DNA of 64,000 nucleotides from Lentisphaeraceae bacterium. GTDB taxonomy: Bacteria; Verrucomicrobiota; Lentisphaeria; Lentisphaerales; Lentisphaeraceae. How positions within the stretch are numbered: position 1 is the first letter of the stretch; the number at the start of each line of letters is the position of its first letter. Location: NCBI GenBank assembly GCA_021232515.1, contig JAJPOQ010000140.1, positions 62,001 to 126,000 of the forward strand, read 5' to 3'. The position numbers and the translations under genes were made by a program. The notes beneath the pieces were generated by a model, which was not told the origin of the DNA, made no database searches, and saw nothing but the letters and a program-made list of their open reading frames with translations. This document shows, one piece after another, positions 42,820 to 51,913 of this stretch.

Positions 42820-45555
42820 CTACTGAACTATGGCGACAGCGAGACCGTCTTTCTCTGTTGCCGTATATTCAATACCATCAACATTGAACTCAACGTTTTC
42901 AGCTCTACCAGCAGCAGTTATTTGAGTCGGCTCTGCCGTTAAGTACTCAGTGAACTCTGGAGTTGCTTGGACGATCACTTTGGCAATAGGTGTTTTAGAC
43001 TTAAGCCCAAGACCTTGCTTCAGTTTGGTGATGATTGGTTTGATGTTGGCGACAAGCTCAGTTCTAAATACCGCAGCTTCATCCATTTTAACTTGGATTT
43101 CTATTTCTTCAGTTTTATCCTCGAAAGGAGTTTCTAGAGAATCTGCGAAAGAGATATTTGCCGTCTTAGTAATTGCTTTTAAGTCTTTTGAAACTAACTC
43201 AACAGCAGCCTTAACTTCATCTGAACACTTAATTGTAAGTGTATCAACAGCAAGTTTGACTGAGTAGTTGTGCTTGGACTTATAAGTTCTCATAAGAGTC
43301 ACAAGCTCAATAAGCAGATTACCCGCTTTATCACTTGCAGCATCATTTGCTTCTTCTAGAACTTCAGGGAAGCTAGAGATATGGATTGACTCGTCAGTTT
43401 CATTTCCTTTGTACATCGACTGGTATATTTCTTCAGTGATATGTGGAACGTAAGGAGCGAAAAGCTTTAGTTGACCTAAAAGAAGGTGATAAAGAGTCCA
43501 TTTCGCTGCGTAGTTAGAGTCTTGACCGGCAACTTCAGGTTTCCATAGTCTATCTTTGATTAGCTCAAGATAATTGTCACAGAAGGTTGACCAGAAAAAT
43601 TTTTCGAGTTCGTTACGAGCTGGGAAAAATTCATATTTATCAAAAGCTTTGTGATAAGCAGCGATGACTTTGTTGAATCGACCAAGAGCCCATTTGTCAA
43701 TAGCTTCTAGCTTCGGTGCTTTTTCATTTGGATTGAAACCTTCAAGGAAAGAGTCAGCAAAGCGACTAGAGTTCCAGAGTTTAGTAAGAAGCTTAGAAAC
43801 ACCGCCTATTTCTTCTTCATCAAATGCTATGTCTGTACCTAGAGTTCCAGAACATGCCCAGTAACGAATAGGGTCTGCACCAAATCTTTCAATGATCTTA
43901 ATAGGTGAGTATTTGTCGCCATCTTTAGATTTAGAAATTTTTGATTTTCTGCCTGAGCTATCTGTTTCAACTTGGACATCGCGTTTAATAACGTGACCGG
44001 AGATAGCGGCATCCTTCCACGGAACTTCATCGAAGTGTAAGTAGGCTTTAACGATAGTATAAAATGCCCAAGTACGGATGATGTCATGTGCTTGAGGGCG
44101 CATAGACATAGGCTTAAGATTTGGATCTTCATCTTCTTCGCCCCAACGAGCATTTAGCTGTGGAGAACTTGAAGAAGTTGCCCATGTATCAAGAACATCA
44201 GCTTCAGGAATAAGATCTTCAGGGTTGTAGCCTTTACAGTCAAGAGGTTTGTCAACTAGTGGGTTGACGGGTAGTTGTTCAGGACTTGCAGGAACGACGG
44301 TTCCATCTGGGGCATACCATATAGGGATTGGTACACCGAAGTATCTTTGACGGGAGATGGCCCAGTCCCAACCAAGGTTTTCGACCCAGTCACGGTAACG
44401 TTTACCCATATATGTTGGGTACCAGTTAACTTTTTCGCCTTGTTTGATAAGTTCTTCTTTTTTATCAACGACTTTGATAAACCATTGCTTAGTTGGAAGG
44501 TACTCAACAGGAGCTCCACAACGCTCGTGAGTATTTACGACACGACCTTCTGCAGCAAGATCTTCTTGTTTGAAGATGTAGCCTTCTTCTTTGAGCTTTT
44601 CAGTGATTGCTTTGCGAGCTTCTTCGATAGTTAGACCTTCGAATTCACCAGCTCTTTCATTCATGCGGCCTTCGTTTGTGAAGCAAACTTTTGTTTCAAG
44701 CTTGTGTTCACGCCACCAGTCGATGTCAGTGACGTCACCGTAAGTACAGCACATGACGATACCAGTACCTTTTTCAGGATCGGCTTTTTCATCGGCGATA
44801 ACTTTAACCTTGTGACCAAAGAGAGGAACAATAGCATCTTGACCAATTAGGTGTTTATACTTTTCATTTTCAGGATGAATGAACATCGATACACAACCAG
44901 CAAGTAGCTCGGGGCGAGTTGTTGCTATCGGTATGTCTTCACCACCTTCACTCTTAAAGTTTAGATAGTTGAAAATAGTACCCTTGTTTACGTCATCTAC
45001 TTCAGCTTGTGCAAATGAAGTTTGGCACTTGGTACACCAAAGAGTTGGCATGCCTTTGTATTCAACGTGTTTCTTTTCAAGAAGGTCTAAGAAAGAGCGT
45101 TGAGAGATTCTTTGAGAACTAGCAGAAATAGTTGAGTAGGCACTGTCCCAGTCACATGAGAAACCTAGGCTTTGCCATAGTTCTTTAAATTGAATGCGAT
45201 ACTTAGAAGAGACTTCTTCACACATCTTAACAAATTCGGCACGAGGAAGTTCAGAGCCTTTAACGCCTTTTTCTCTTTCAGTCAGTATCTCAGTTGGTAG
45301 ACCATTGTCATCGAAACCAAAAGGGTACATGACGTTCTTACCAAGCATGCGCTGGTAGCGAGCTACAATCTCTGTTTGTGTATAAGAAAAGACGTGACCG
45401 ATATGTAGCTTTCCAGAAACTGTTGGAGGTGGGGTATCTATTGAATAAGCTTCTTTAGAAGAGTCTTTATCGTACTTGAAGATTTCCTTTTCTTCCCAGA
45501 ACTTTTGCCATTTTTGCTCAGCATCGTTGGCGGCGTATTTGTTATCTAAACTCAT
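42820..45555 (-). CDS. valS: Valyl-tRNA synthetase
   Basis: 911 residues, class I. PPPTVSGKLHIGH has the HIGH box at 51-54, and SKISKSKDGDKYSP (about 540) is the KMSKS box. The editing domain begins with TTRPELLAGCVSMFIHP. Zinc-like Cys pairs occur in LWCTKCQTSF. The anticodon-binding domain runs from about 640. The last part lacks a long coiled-coil arm typical of E. coli ValS; the tail (VEFNVDGIEYTATEKDGLAVAIV) is beta-rich. The HIGH-box variant GKLHIGHVFSYTQTE resembles the archaeal and alphaproteobacterial type of ValS. It charges tRNA-Val. Confidence 0.96.
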   Translation of the reverse strand: MSLDNKYAANDAEQKWQKFWEEKEIFKYDKDSSKEAYSIDTPPPTVSGKLHIGHVFSYTQTEIVARYQRMLGKNVMYPFGFDDNGLPTEILTEREKGVKGSELPRAEFVKMCEEVSSKYRIQFKELWQSLGFSCDWDSAYSTISASSQRISQRSFLDLLEKKHVEYKGMPTLWCTKCQTSFAQAEVDDVNKGTIFNYLNFKSEGGEDIPIATTRPELLAGCVSMFIHPENEKYKHLIGQDAIVPLFGHKVKVIADEKADPEKGTGIVMCCTYGDVTDIDWWREHKLETKVCFTNEGRMNERAGEFEGLTIEEARKAITEKLKEEGYIFKQEDLAAEGRVVNTHERCGAPVEYLPTKQWFIKVVDKKEELIKQGEKVNWYPTYMGKRYRDWVENLGWDWAISRQRYFGVPIPIWYAPDGTVVPASPEQLPVNPLVDKPLDCKGYNPEDLIPEADVLDTWATSSSSPQLNARWGEEDEDPNLKPMSMRPQAHDIIRTWAFYTIVKAYLHFDEVPWKDAAISGHVIKRDVQVETDSSGRKSKISKSKDGDKYSPIKIIERFGADPIRYWACSGTLGTDIAFDEEEIGGVSKLLTKLWNSSRFADSFLEGFNPNEKAPKLEAIDKWALGRFNKVIAAYHKAFDKYEFFPARNELEKFFWSTFCDNYLELIKDRLWKPEVAGQDSNYAAKWTLYHLLLGQLKLFAPYVPHITEEIYQSMYKGNETDESIHISSFPEVLEEANDAASDKAGNLLIELVTLMRTYKSKHNYSVKLAVDTLTIKCSDEVKAAVELVSKDLKAITKTANISFADSLETPFEDKTEEIEIQVKMDEAAVFRTELVANIKPIITKLKQGLGLKSKTPIAKVIVQATPEFTEYLTAEPTQITAAGRAENVEFNVDGIEYTATEKDGLAVAIVQ

Positions 45556-45682
45556 GTGTTATTACCTAAATAAATTTCTCAAGTTGTTGGCGTTGTGAAC
45601 CAACAGTAAATTCTTTGCGGCGTACAATAACAGACTTTTAATTGATTGCGAATTTAGAAGAGAAGAAAGCTTTTTAGAAGAG

Positions 45683-45715
45683 GGCGCTTCTCTCAATTGA
45701 ATTGAAAAAAGCGCC
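45683..45715 (-). terminator. Long stem-loop downstream of the sulfatase gene
   Basis: Read on the minus strand, the 33 bases fold into a stem of about 15 pairs, GGCGCTTTTTTCAAT against the complementary arm ending GAAGCGCC, with two G-U pairs and a tiny loop. No T run follows, so it may be a weak terminator or an mRNA 3'-end stabiliser. Confidence 0.5.
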
Positions 45716-45728
45716 TTATGTGTGGGAG

Positions 45729-47090
45729 TTATTTATTCCAGAATTTAGCTTTGTGTGAAGCTGCCATCTTTTGCAGTTCAGAAGCTATTTCAGGATATTG
45801 TGATATGACGTTTTTAGATTCGTAAGGATCGTTTTTCATATCGAATAAAGAGAGTTCGATTTTCTTTTGAATATATTTGCCGCCAGCACCATCGTTACCT
45901 GCTTTTTTGACAAAGCGGTAGCCGTGAGGTAAGTGAAGCTTCCAGCGACCATCAGAACTGATGATGCCGTCAAAACTTTTACCGATTGTGAATGCATAAA
46001 ACTTATGAGGATGTTTCGCGCCTTCTTTGTTCGTAATAAGATCCATGACGTCTTTGCCATCTATTTCATTTTTTGGCTCTACACCAGCAATTTTTGCAAT
46101 GGTTGGTTGTATGTCTATCGAGCAGAAGACTTTTTTAGAAGTTGTTTTAGAAGGAACAGCATTTGGATACTTGATGATGAGTGGGCTTCTTGTTCCGCCA
46201 TCAAAACTAGTAGCTTTTGAGTTTCTAAAAGGAGTTGCACCAGCACGATTACCATAGCCAGACCAAGGTCCGTTATCTGAACTGAAAATAACCATGGTGT
46301 TTTTTTCTAGGCCATTATCTTTTAGAGCCTGATTTATTTGGCCAACAGACCAGTCAAGCTCCATAGTGACGTCACCATATAAGCCCGCGCCAGATTTGCC
46401 TTCGAACTCGTCACTACAGAAAAGTGGAACGTGAGGCATGGAGTGAGCAACATATAGGAAAAAAGGTTTGTCTTTGTTTTCTTTAATAAAGCTTACGGCA
46501 TTTTCAGTAGCCCACTTTGTTAAGTTTTTTTGATCTTTTTTCTCAACATCAGGGATGGTGACTTTACCATTGTCCCAAAACTTAAGAGGGAACTTACCCC
46601 AATGCTTCGGATTTGTTGGATGGTAGCGCCACATGTCGTTTGAGTACATCAGACCAGCATGTTTGTCGAATCCTCTGGCTAGAGGCCTAGTTTCAGGTTG
46701 GTCTCCACAGTGCCATTTACCAAAGTGGGCAGTTGCGTAGTTGTCTTGCTTAAGAACTTCAGCGATAGTCGCAAACTTTGGTTCAAGGCCACGACCATTT
46801 GGGCCATGAGCACCAACAACACCAGTTCTGCCTGGGTAGCAACCACTTAAAAGTGCAGAGCGCGATGCTGAGCATATTGCTTGTGGAACGTAGAATTGAG
46901 TAAACTTTGTTCCTTCTTCTGCTAATTGATCAACGTTTGGTGTTGGGTATTTGGTTTCGGCGAAGGTGTTATAATCACCCCAGCCAGCATCATCTAGAAA
47001 GATAATGACAAAATTAGGTTTTTGGGTCTCTGCATAAGCGCTAGAGATTAATAAGCACACACTACTTAGAATTATTTGAAATAACTTCAA
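45729..47090 (-). CDS. Secreted formylglycine-type sulfatase
   Basis: 453 residues. A TTG start is supported by AAGGAG seven bases upstream. Signal peptide 1-20 (ISSAYA). FVIIFLDDAGWGDYN holds the metal Asp pair (33-34). ICSASRSALLSGCYPGRTG carries C73, the residue converted to formylglycine, with Ala instead of Pro in the C-x-P-x-R motif, as in many PVC sulfatases. SSDNGPWSGYG gives the later metal Asp-Asn. The enzyme should hydrolyse sulfate esters of algal or marine polysaccharides in the periplasm after maturation by a formylglycine-generating enzyme not seen here. The gene stands alone. Confidence 0.93.
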   Translation of the reverse strand: MKLFQIILSSVCLLISSAYAETQKPNFVIIFLDDAGWGDYNTFAETKYPTPNVDQLAEEGTKFTQFYVPQAICSASRSALLSGCYPGRTGVVGAHGPNGRGLEPKFATIAEVLKQDNYATAHFGKWHCGDQPETRPLARGFDKHAGLMYSNDMWRYHPTNPKHWGKFPLKFWDNGKVTIPDVEKKDQKNLTKWATENAVSFIKENKDKPFFLYVAHSMPHVPLFCSDEFEGKSGAGLYGDVTMELDWSVGQINQALKDNGLEKNTMVIFSSDNGPWSGYGNRAGATPFRNSKATSFDGGTRSPLIIKYPNAVPSKTTSKKVFCSIDIQPTIAKIAGVEPKNEIDGKDVMDLITNKEGAKHPHKFYAFTIGKSFDGIISSDGRWKLHLPHGYRFVKKAGNDGAGGKYIQKKIELSLFDMKNDPYESKNVISQYPEIASELQKMAASHKAKFWNK

Positions 47091-47168
47091 TTTTTGACTC
47101 CTTAGACATACATTACAGAAATAGTATGTTCAAAAAAAATGATTTTTGACAGTAGAGAGGATTGCGAA

Positions 47169-47196
47169 TTGCATTTTTTTCATAATTCCCTATAAT
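47169..47196 (+). promoter_or_regulatory. Promoter of the EF-hand protein gene
   Basis: A perfect TATAAT at 47191-47196 with a poor TTGCAT at 47169-47174, 16 bases apart, about 40 bases before the ATG. Confidence 0.45.
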
Positions 47197-47236
47197 TGTC
47201 ACAGTGTTAGAATAAAAACTTCTAGGGAGGAGTTCG

Positions 47237-47797
47237 ATGAAATTTAAATTGATTACAGTTTTGCTGATTTTTGGCGCGAGCTGTGTTTATGGGCAAATTG
47301 GCTACTACGACTACTACAACTACAAACGTATCGATAGAGATAAAGACTTTAAGGTAGAACTTTCTGAAGTTCGAGATTGGTCAGAAGCATTCGCTAGAGT
47401 TTATACTCATAGCGAAGAAATGGTAAGTGCTTTTCCTTTGGCAAAAAAATTGATGGATGAAGCGGATAAAGACGCGGATCGTACCATTTCGAAAAAAGAG
47501 CTAAGAGATTTTCAAAAAGTTATCTATCCTATTTTTAAGACCGCTTATGAAGATTTTAAAGTGAACTACGATACAAATAAAAATCGTCGTATTGATAAAA
47601 GTGAAGTAGCTCAAGCTTTTGCACAATATTCAGATTACCTAACTTACTTCAATGCAAATGTGCATAAGTTCTATAAAGGTGACTTGGATAGCGACGATGA
47701 TGATTTTGTTGCTAAAGATATCCCCGAAGAGGAACCTGCCTTTGAGGAGAGGAAACCTCGCGCTTCAGGTAAAAAGTTAGACGATATATACGACTAA
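47237..47797 (+). CDS. Secreted EF-hand calcium-binding protein
   Basis: 186 residues. Signal peptide 1-19 (GASCVYG, then Q); a Cys lies in it, so lipidation is possible but the lipobox is imperfect. Three EF-hand-like loops: DRDKDFKVELSEV (about 34-46), DKDADRTISKKEL (about 77-89) and DTNKNRRIDKSEV (about 113-125), each with D-x-[DN]-x-[DN] spacing. The tail is acidic (DLDSDDDDFVAKDIPEEEP). Likely a periplasmic calcium-binding protein. The ribosome site GGGAGGAG is strong. Its stop overlaps the convergent phosphohexomutase by 4 bases. Confidence 0.85.
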   Translation: MKFKLITVLLIFGASCVYGQIGYYDYYNYKRIDRDKDFKVELSEVRDWSEAFARVYTHSEEMVSAFPLAKKLMDEADKDADRTISKKELRDFQKVIYPIFKTAYEDFKVNYDTNKNRRIDKSEVAQAFAQYSDYLTYFNANVHKFYKGDLDSDDDDFVAKDIPEEEPAFEERKPRASGKKLDDIYD

Positions 47798-49119
47798 TGT
47801 TCTCCACTAATAAGAGCTAAAAGTATATCTCGTTTAGTTTTTAGTAAATCTTCAGTATGAGCTTCCACAAAGACTCTAAGTAGTGACTCTGTGTTGGAGG
47901 CTCTTACGTTGCACCACCATTTTTCGTACTCAATTGTTAGGCCATCGACTTCTGTCAGCCTAGCGTCTTTATAAGCCTCTTTAAGCCTTTGAAAGAGCCC
48001 AATTGTATCTTTTGAAGGAAGGTTTATCTCACCAGTATTATGGTATTTACGTAAAGGCTGGATTAATTCACTCAAAGTCTTCTGTGTTTTCTCTAAAATA
48101 TTACAAAGCAAAATTAAAACGAGAGCTTGTGATTCTGAATAATAATTTTCTTTGAAATAGTAGTGGCCTGAAAGCTCTCCGGCAAAAGCTGCATTCTCTG
48201 CTCTCATTCGTTCTTTGATCACGGTATGACCAACAGGTGTCATTTTTGCTGTGCCACCTACAGAGGCTATTGCTTCAGGGACAGCTTTACTTGAGCGAAG
48301 ATCATAGAGTATGGTTTGTGGACCGGTCTGTTGAATTAAGTCTTGAGCGATGATAGCAGTCATAAGATCCATCCCAACTATCTCACCTTTTTCATCGATA
48401 AAGCCGCAGCGGTCGGCATCGCCATCAAATGCTGCTCCGAAATCTGCCTGATGTTCTACAACTTTACTTTGAAGCTCTTTAAGAGTGTCTGTTTGAAGTG
48501 GGTTAGCTTCATGTACTGGAAATGTTCCATCGAGTGTATCATTGAGTGGAATGATCGTAAATAAGTCTTTTAAACCTTCTATTTCTTTTACTCCGACAGC
48601 ATTCCCGTAGTCTACGACGATCTTAGGTTTATTTGTGAAAGAGATGTACTTTCGAAGATTGTCAGAATAAGCCTGCAGCATACTTTGATCAATAACGTTA
48701 CCGTGGACTTCTTTAGGTTCAGGAAGCGTGTCTTCTAAAATCATTTGTTGAAGCTCTTTTAAACCACTCTTATAACTCAAGGCTACGGCATTTCCTTTAC
48801 AAATCTTCATGCCGTTCCATCCAGCTCCATTATGAGAAGCGGTTATCATGAAGCTTCCATCAACGCCAAGTGAGCCATTCGCAAAGTAGCAAATAGGAGT
48901 GGAGCATAGGCCTATGTCTAATACATCTATGCCTTGAGTTGTCAGACCTCGACAAACAGAGTCGAAAAGGCTTTTTGAGCTTGGGCGCATATCATAACCG
49001 ACAACAACTTTTTTTGCATTGGTGTAAGCCGCAAAGGCAGTTGCCACTTTGAAGGCGAGATCTTCATTTATCTGTTCCGGGTACAAACCGCGGATGTCAT
49101 ATGCTTTGAATACTTTCAT
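47794..49119 (-). CDS. Phosphomannomutase/phosphoglucomutase
   Basis: 441 residues, alpha-D-phosphohexomutase superfamily. FKAYDIRGLYPEQ at the N terminus, TASHNGAGWNGMKI with the phosphoserine S95, AFDGDADRCGFID (metal-binding Asp loop) and GELSGHYYFKENYYSE (sugar-binding loop). The C-terminal RASNTESLLRVFVEA contacts the phosphate. The CpsG/AlgC-like layout makes mannose-1-phosphate or glucose-1-phosphate, feeding GDP-mannose or UDP-glucose for surface polysaccharides, and so may serve the glycan genes at the left end. Confidence 0.93.
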   Translation of the reverse strand: MKVFKAYDIRGLYPEQINEDLAFKVATAFAAYTNAKKVVVGYDMRPSSKSLFDSVCRGLTTQGIDVLDIGLCSTPICYFANGSLGVDGSFMITASHNGAGWNGMKICKGNAVALSYKSGLKELQQMILEDTLPEPKEVHGNVIDQSMLQAYSDNLRKYISFTNKPKIVVDYGNAVGVKEIEGLKDLFTIIPLNDTLDGTFPVHEANPLQTDTLKELQSKVVEHQADFGAAFDGDADRCGFIDEKGEIVGMDLMTAIIAQDLIQQTGPQTILYDLRSSKAVPEAIASVGGTAKMTPVGHTVIKERMRAENAAFAGELSGHYYFKENYYSESQALVLILLCNILEKTQKTLSELIQPLRKYHNTGEINLPSKDTIGLFQRLKEAYKDARLTEVDGLTIEYEKWWCNVRASNTESLLRVFVEAHTEDLLKTKRDILLALISGEH

Positions 49120-49128
49120 AAAATAAAT

Positions 49129-49158
49129 AAAGATTGATCTCGAGTGAGATCAATCTTT
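49129..49158 (-). terminator. Terminator-like hairpin before the phosphohexomutase gene
   Basis: AAAGATTGATCTC (49129-49141) and GAGATCAATCTTT (49146-49158) form a perfect 13-base stem with a four-base loop. On the minus strand an interrupted T tract (TTTATTTATTTT) follows. It ends the small membrane protein transcript, immediately before the next start codon. Confidence 0.7.
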
Positions 49159-49185
49159 TAAAAGTGTAATTAATGAAATCTTAAA

Positions 49186-49599
49186 TTAGAAAAAGAGTAG
49201 GGCAGTGATAAGTGTTCCTAGCCAAAAGAAGGCAGTGTATTTGACTGATTTCTTATGTAGAGAAACTTTGTTTTTAGCGCCAGAGTAAGCAGTGACAATA
49301 AGTGCAAAGAAGAGTGGGGCAGAGAAAAAACGGTGAATGAGTATTCTTTGCTCCATACTTTCAGGGCCGATATTTAAAAGCGACTCTGCTATCTTCATTT
49401 CTTTATATTCAAAGCCCATTCCGAGAGTGACTAGTAAGCCAATTACAGCGACTGCTGTAATGGCAAGAACACCTAAGTTGATTTTTTTATGGAGGCTGAT
49501 GTTGCCATTTTTAGCTTGTTTTATACCATAAACTATAACTATGGTAAGGGCACAAACGCTAAACTGAAGAAAGCGAATGTACATTAATTCTTTACTCAA
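49186..49599 (-). CDS. Small four-helix membrane protein
   Basis: 137 residues. The TTG start has GGAG six bases upstream. Four membrane helices at about 5-22, 42-62, 90-106 and 118-136, with short charged loops (KQAKNGNISLHKKINL) whose LHKK sequence recurs in KVSLHKKSVKYT. The paired HKK helices and the MEQRILIHRFFSAPLFFALI stretch suggest a DUF420-like or cytochrome-like four-helix fold, but I cannot name the family. It lies just downstream of the Hpt gene and may share its transcript. Confidence 0.6.
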   Translation of the reverse strand: MSKELMYIRFLQFSVCALTIVIVYGIKQAKNGNISLHKKINLGVLAITAVAVIGLLVTLGMGFEYKEMKIAESLLNIGPESMEQRILIHRFFSAPLFFALIVTAYSGAKNKVSLHKKSVKYTAFFWLGTLITALLFF

Positions 49600-49623
49600 G
49601 TGTTACTCCAGAGAATAGTGAAT

Positions 49624-49950
49624 TTATAAATTCATTAAGGTTTTAAAGTCTTGATAAGCTGAATTGAGTTCAGCTAGTTTTGCTGGAATTGAGCCAGTGT
49701 CGCCATCTTTAAGAGATGCTTCAATTGTTTTTGCAGCATCGCTTAGTGGTTGTTGGCCAATGTTCGCAGCAGATCCCTTGATACTGTGTGCAGCTCGTAT
49801 GGCAGTTTGCATGTCGCTTAAATCTTCAATCATGGCAATGTTTTCGACTGTATCTTCGATACACATTTCGGCAATTTCTTCTATGTCTTCTGGATCTAGC
49901 CCATGCATATCGGCGACCCTTTGAAGCCAATCAATTTTACTTTCACTCAT
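49624..49950 (-). CDS. Histidine phosphotransfer (Hpt) domain protein
   Basis: 108 residues from the ATG at 49950, where GGGAG lies five bases upstream; a longer reading from 49974 bypasses this site. IRAAHSIKGSAANIGQQPLSDAAKTIE is the Hpt helix, with H55 as the phosphorylated His. It is a stand-alone four-helix relay module and should pass phosphate between a hybrid sensor kinase and a response regulator. Neither partner is in this window. Confidence 0.9.
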   Translation of the reverse strand: MSESKIDWLQRVADMHGLDPEDIEEIAEMCIEDTVENIAMIEDLSDMQTAIRAAHSIKGSAANIGQQPLSDAAKTIEASLKDGDTGSIPAKLAELNSAYQDFKTLMNL

Positions 49951-50039
49951 GTTAACTCCCGCTATTATTCTCAATGAGTTTAAAAAACTTTTAAACTGTA
50001 GTATTACCCAATATAAATTTTTGGATACAATTATGCCAA

Positions 50040-51722
50040 CTATTTTAGCAAGTCTAGTGATTTCAAAAAGATGTTCTTAGTAACTTTATCTAGTTTTGGC
50101 TCAGAAATACTTAAGAGCGTGTCTGAGAAAAGGTATGGATAAAATGCCATATTTGAGTAAGCAATAAAGTTCGCTTTGTTTTTATTCCCTTCTCTTGCTA
50201 GGTACCCACCGATTGGAAAAACTTCTTCATCTATTTTGACTAAAGCCAGTGGAATGACAGTTGTGCTGTCATAGTCGATAAGTAGTGAACTTTTAACGTT
50301 CATCCAGCCAAACTGCTTTGGAACTACTTTGTAAAGCAGGCTATTTACTTTCAGGCCGTCAGTTTCAGTAGAAGTACCACTTACACCAAGATTCGCAGTG
50401 TATTGAACTTGTGCTTCTTGCATGATTTCGCCTTCAAAAACAGTCTCATCTTTATGTGTTTTGAGGTTAAATGAGAGGTCGCCCATGAATGCAGCGCGAA
50501 TAGATGAAATAAGTAGGACTCTTCCTCCGTCATTTGCGTACTGATTAAGAAGTTTATTGATGTCTCTCTTCTTGATGAATCTGAATCCACTGGTTAGTTC
50601 ACAAGCAGGAACAATGAGGATTGGCATTTCTTTGGGAGATGGCAGTTTTTTACCTAAGAAGTCTTTTAGGTTAAGAGAGCGATAAGACTCTTTAGCTTCT
50701 TTTAAAGTTCCCATCATACTAGCAGCTAGGTATCTTGATGAGTAACCCAAGGCACTTTCATCATAACTATAGTAGCTTTCAGTAAGTACGCCGATTTTAC
50801 CGTTTGCGTCTTTTGAAACAACTTCCTTAAAAAGTGGCATTTGTTCGAGAGTACGTTTTTTGATGATGTCATTGATCATGTTATCAATTTTAGGGAAGTC
50901 TACTTTGTCGTAGCGGTAACGAATACGCTGTTTAGCATACTCATAAGCAGTATTTAGAACATCTGCAGTAGCTTTTATACCGATGATTCCCATACGGGCA
51001 ACTGCTGTGTTGCCATTGTGGAAGTCTTTACTGGTAGTGAAAAGGTTTCTTTGGTAACTATCTACTAGGTATTGAGAATGAGAGAATGATGCATTTCTAA
51101 GATAGATTGGCAAAGTTGCGAGGTATTCTGAAATCTCTTGAGTGTCTTTAGTTTTCAATTCAAACTTATAGTCTTTCTTGAGAGCTTTGAGTTCGCTGAG
51201 ACCTTCAGAACGGTTGAAGAGAGTTTCTAAGAAAAGAATTGGTTTATCAGCAGTTGATAAAAGTTGGTCTTTATTAATTTTGAGGCGGAAGCCACTTGAG
51301 AATTGAGAGACGGCATACATAGATGGCAAAAAGTGAGGGCTAGCTGCGTCATTTAAGTTATGACTGATCGAACCAATCCAAAGAGCCGCTTTATTAAAAT
51401 CACGCTCCTTAAGAGCTTCAATCAATAGATGGAACATGTGAGGCATAGCTTCCGGTTTTTCTAAAGAAGAAGCAAAATATAAATTGTTTTCTTTTAGGTA
51501 GTCCGATGCAGCTTTACCAACCAGTGTTTCTGAAATAGGAATATTGTTGTCAGGAAATAGTGAATACTCTTTATAGAGTTTAGCTTTGACGTCAGAAGGC
51601 AAACCTTTGACTAGAGGGACGAGTCTCTCAAGTTCTTCAAGAGCTCTTTGATGACTGGATGTCCATGCTTGAGTATGGGCAATAAAAATAAAAGATATAA
51701 GCAGAAAAAGAATTCGTTTCAT
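50040..51722 (-). CDS. Secreted zinc phospholipase C/P1 nuclease-like protein with C-terminal domain
   Basis: 560 residues. Signal peptide 1-19 (HTQA), leaving Trp20 as the mature N terminus, as in zinc phospholipase C and P1 nuclease where the terminal Trp amine binds zinc. HMFHLLIEAL and IGSISHNLNDAASPHFLP give the H-x3-D-x4-H metal ligands of that fold (residues about 95-135). The C-terminal half (about 360-560) has a Rossmann-like strand order (PILIVPACELTSGFRF, then GGRVLLISS) resembling beta-galactosidase-trimerisation or glutamine-amidotransferase-like domains. It probably cleaves a phosphodiester in the periplasm or outside. Confidence 0.7.
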   Translation of the reverse strand: MKRILFLLISFIFIAHTQAWTSSHQRALEELERLVPLVKGLPSDVKAKLYKEYSLFPDNNIPISETLVGKAASDYLKENNLYFASSLEKPEAMPHMFHLLIEALKERDFNKAALWIGSISHNLNDAASPHFLPSMYAVSQFSSGFRLKINKDQLLSTADKPILFLETLFNRSEGLSELKALKKDYKFELKTKDTQEISEYLATLPIYLRNASFSHSQYLVDSYQRNLFTTSKDFHNGNTAVARMGIIGIKATADVLNTAYEYAKQRIRYRYDKVDFPKIDNMINDIIKKRTLEQMPLFKEVVSKDANGKIGVLTESYYSYDESALGYSSRYLAASMMGTLKEAKESYRSLNLKDFLGKKLPSPKEMPILIVPACELTSGFRFIKKRDINKLLNQYANDGGRVLLISSIRAAFMGDLSFNLKTHKDETVFEGEIMQEAQVQYTANLGVSGTSTETDGLKVNSLLYKVVPKQFGWMNVKSSLLIDYDSTTVIPLALVKIDEEVFPIGGYLAREGNKNKANFIAYSNMAFYPYLFSDTLLSISEPKLDKVTKNIFLKSLDLLK

Positions 51723-51913
51723 AGTGGTGAAACCTTTATTATCAGTTATTATTTGAACGTCATCTTAGACGAAAAACACCTTACAATATAAAAATCAATT
51801 GTAGTCTCACAAGGTCGACTGCACCGAAAGTGATTTATTTTAGTGTTTGCAGTCTAACTCTTTTCATAATCATTGCTATGTTAAAACCTACTATCAACAG
51901 ACGAAAAAGCTGA

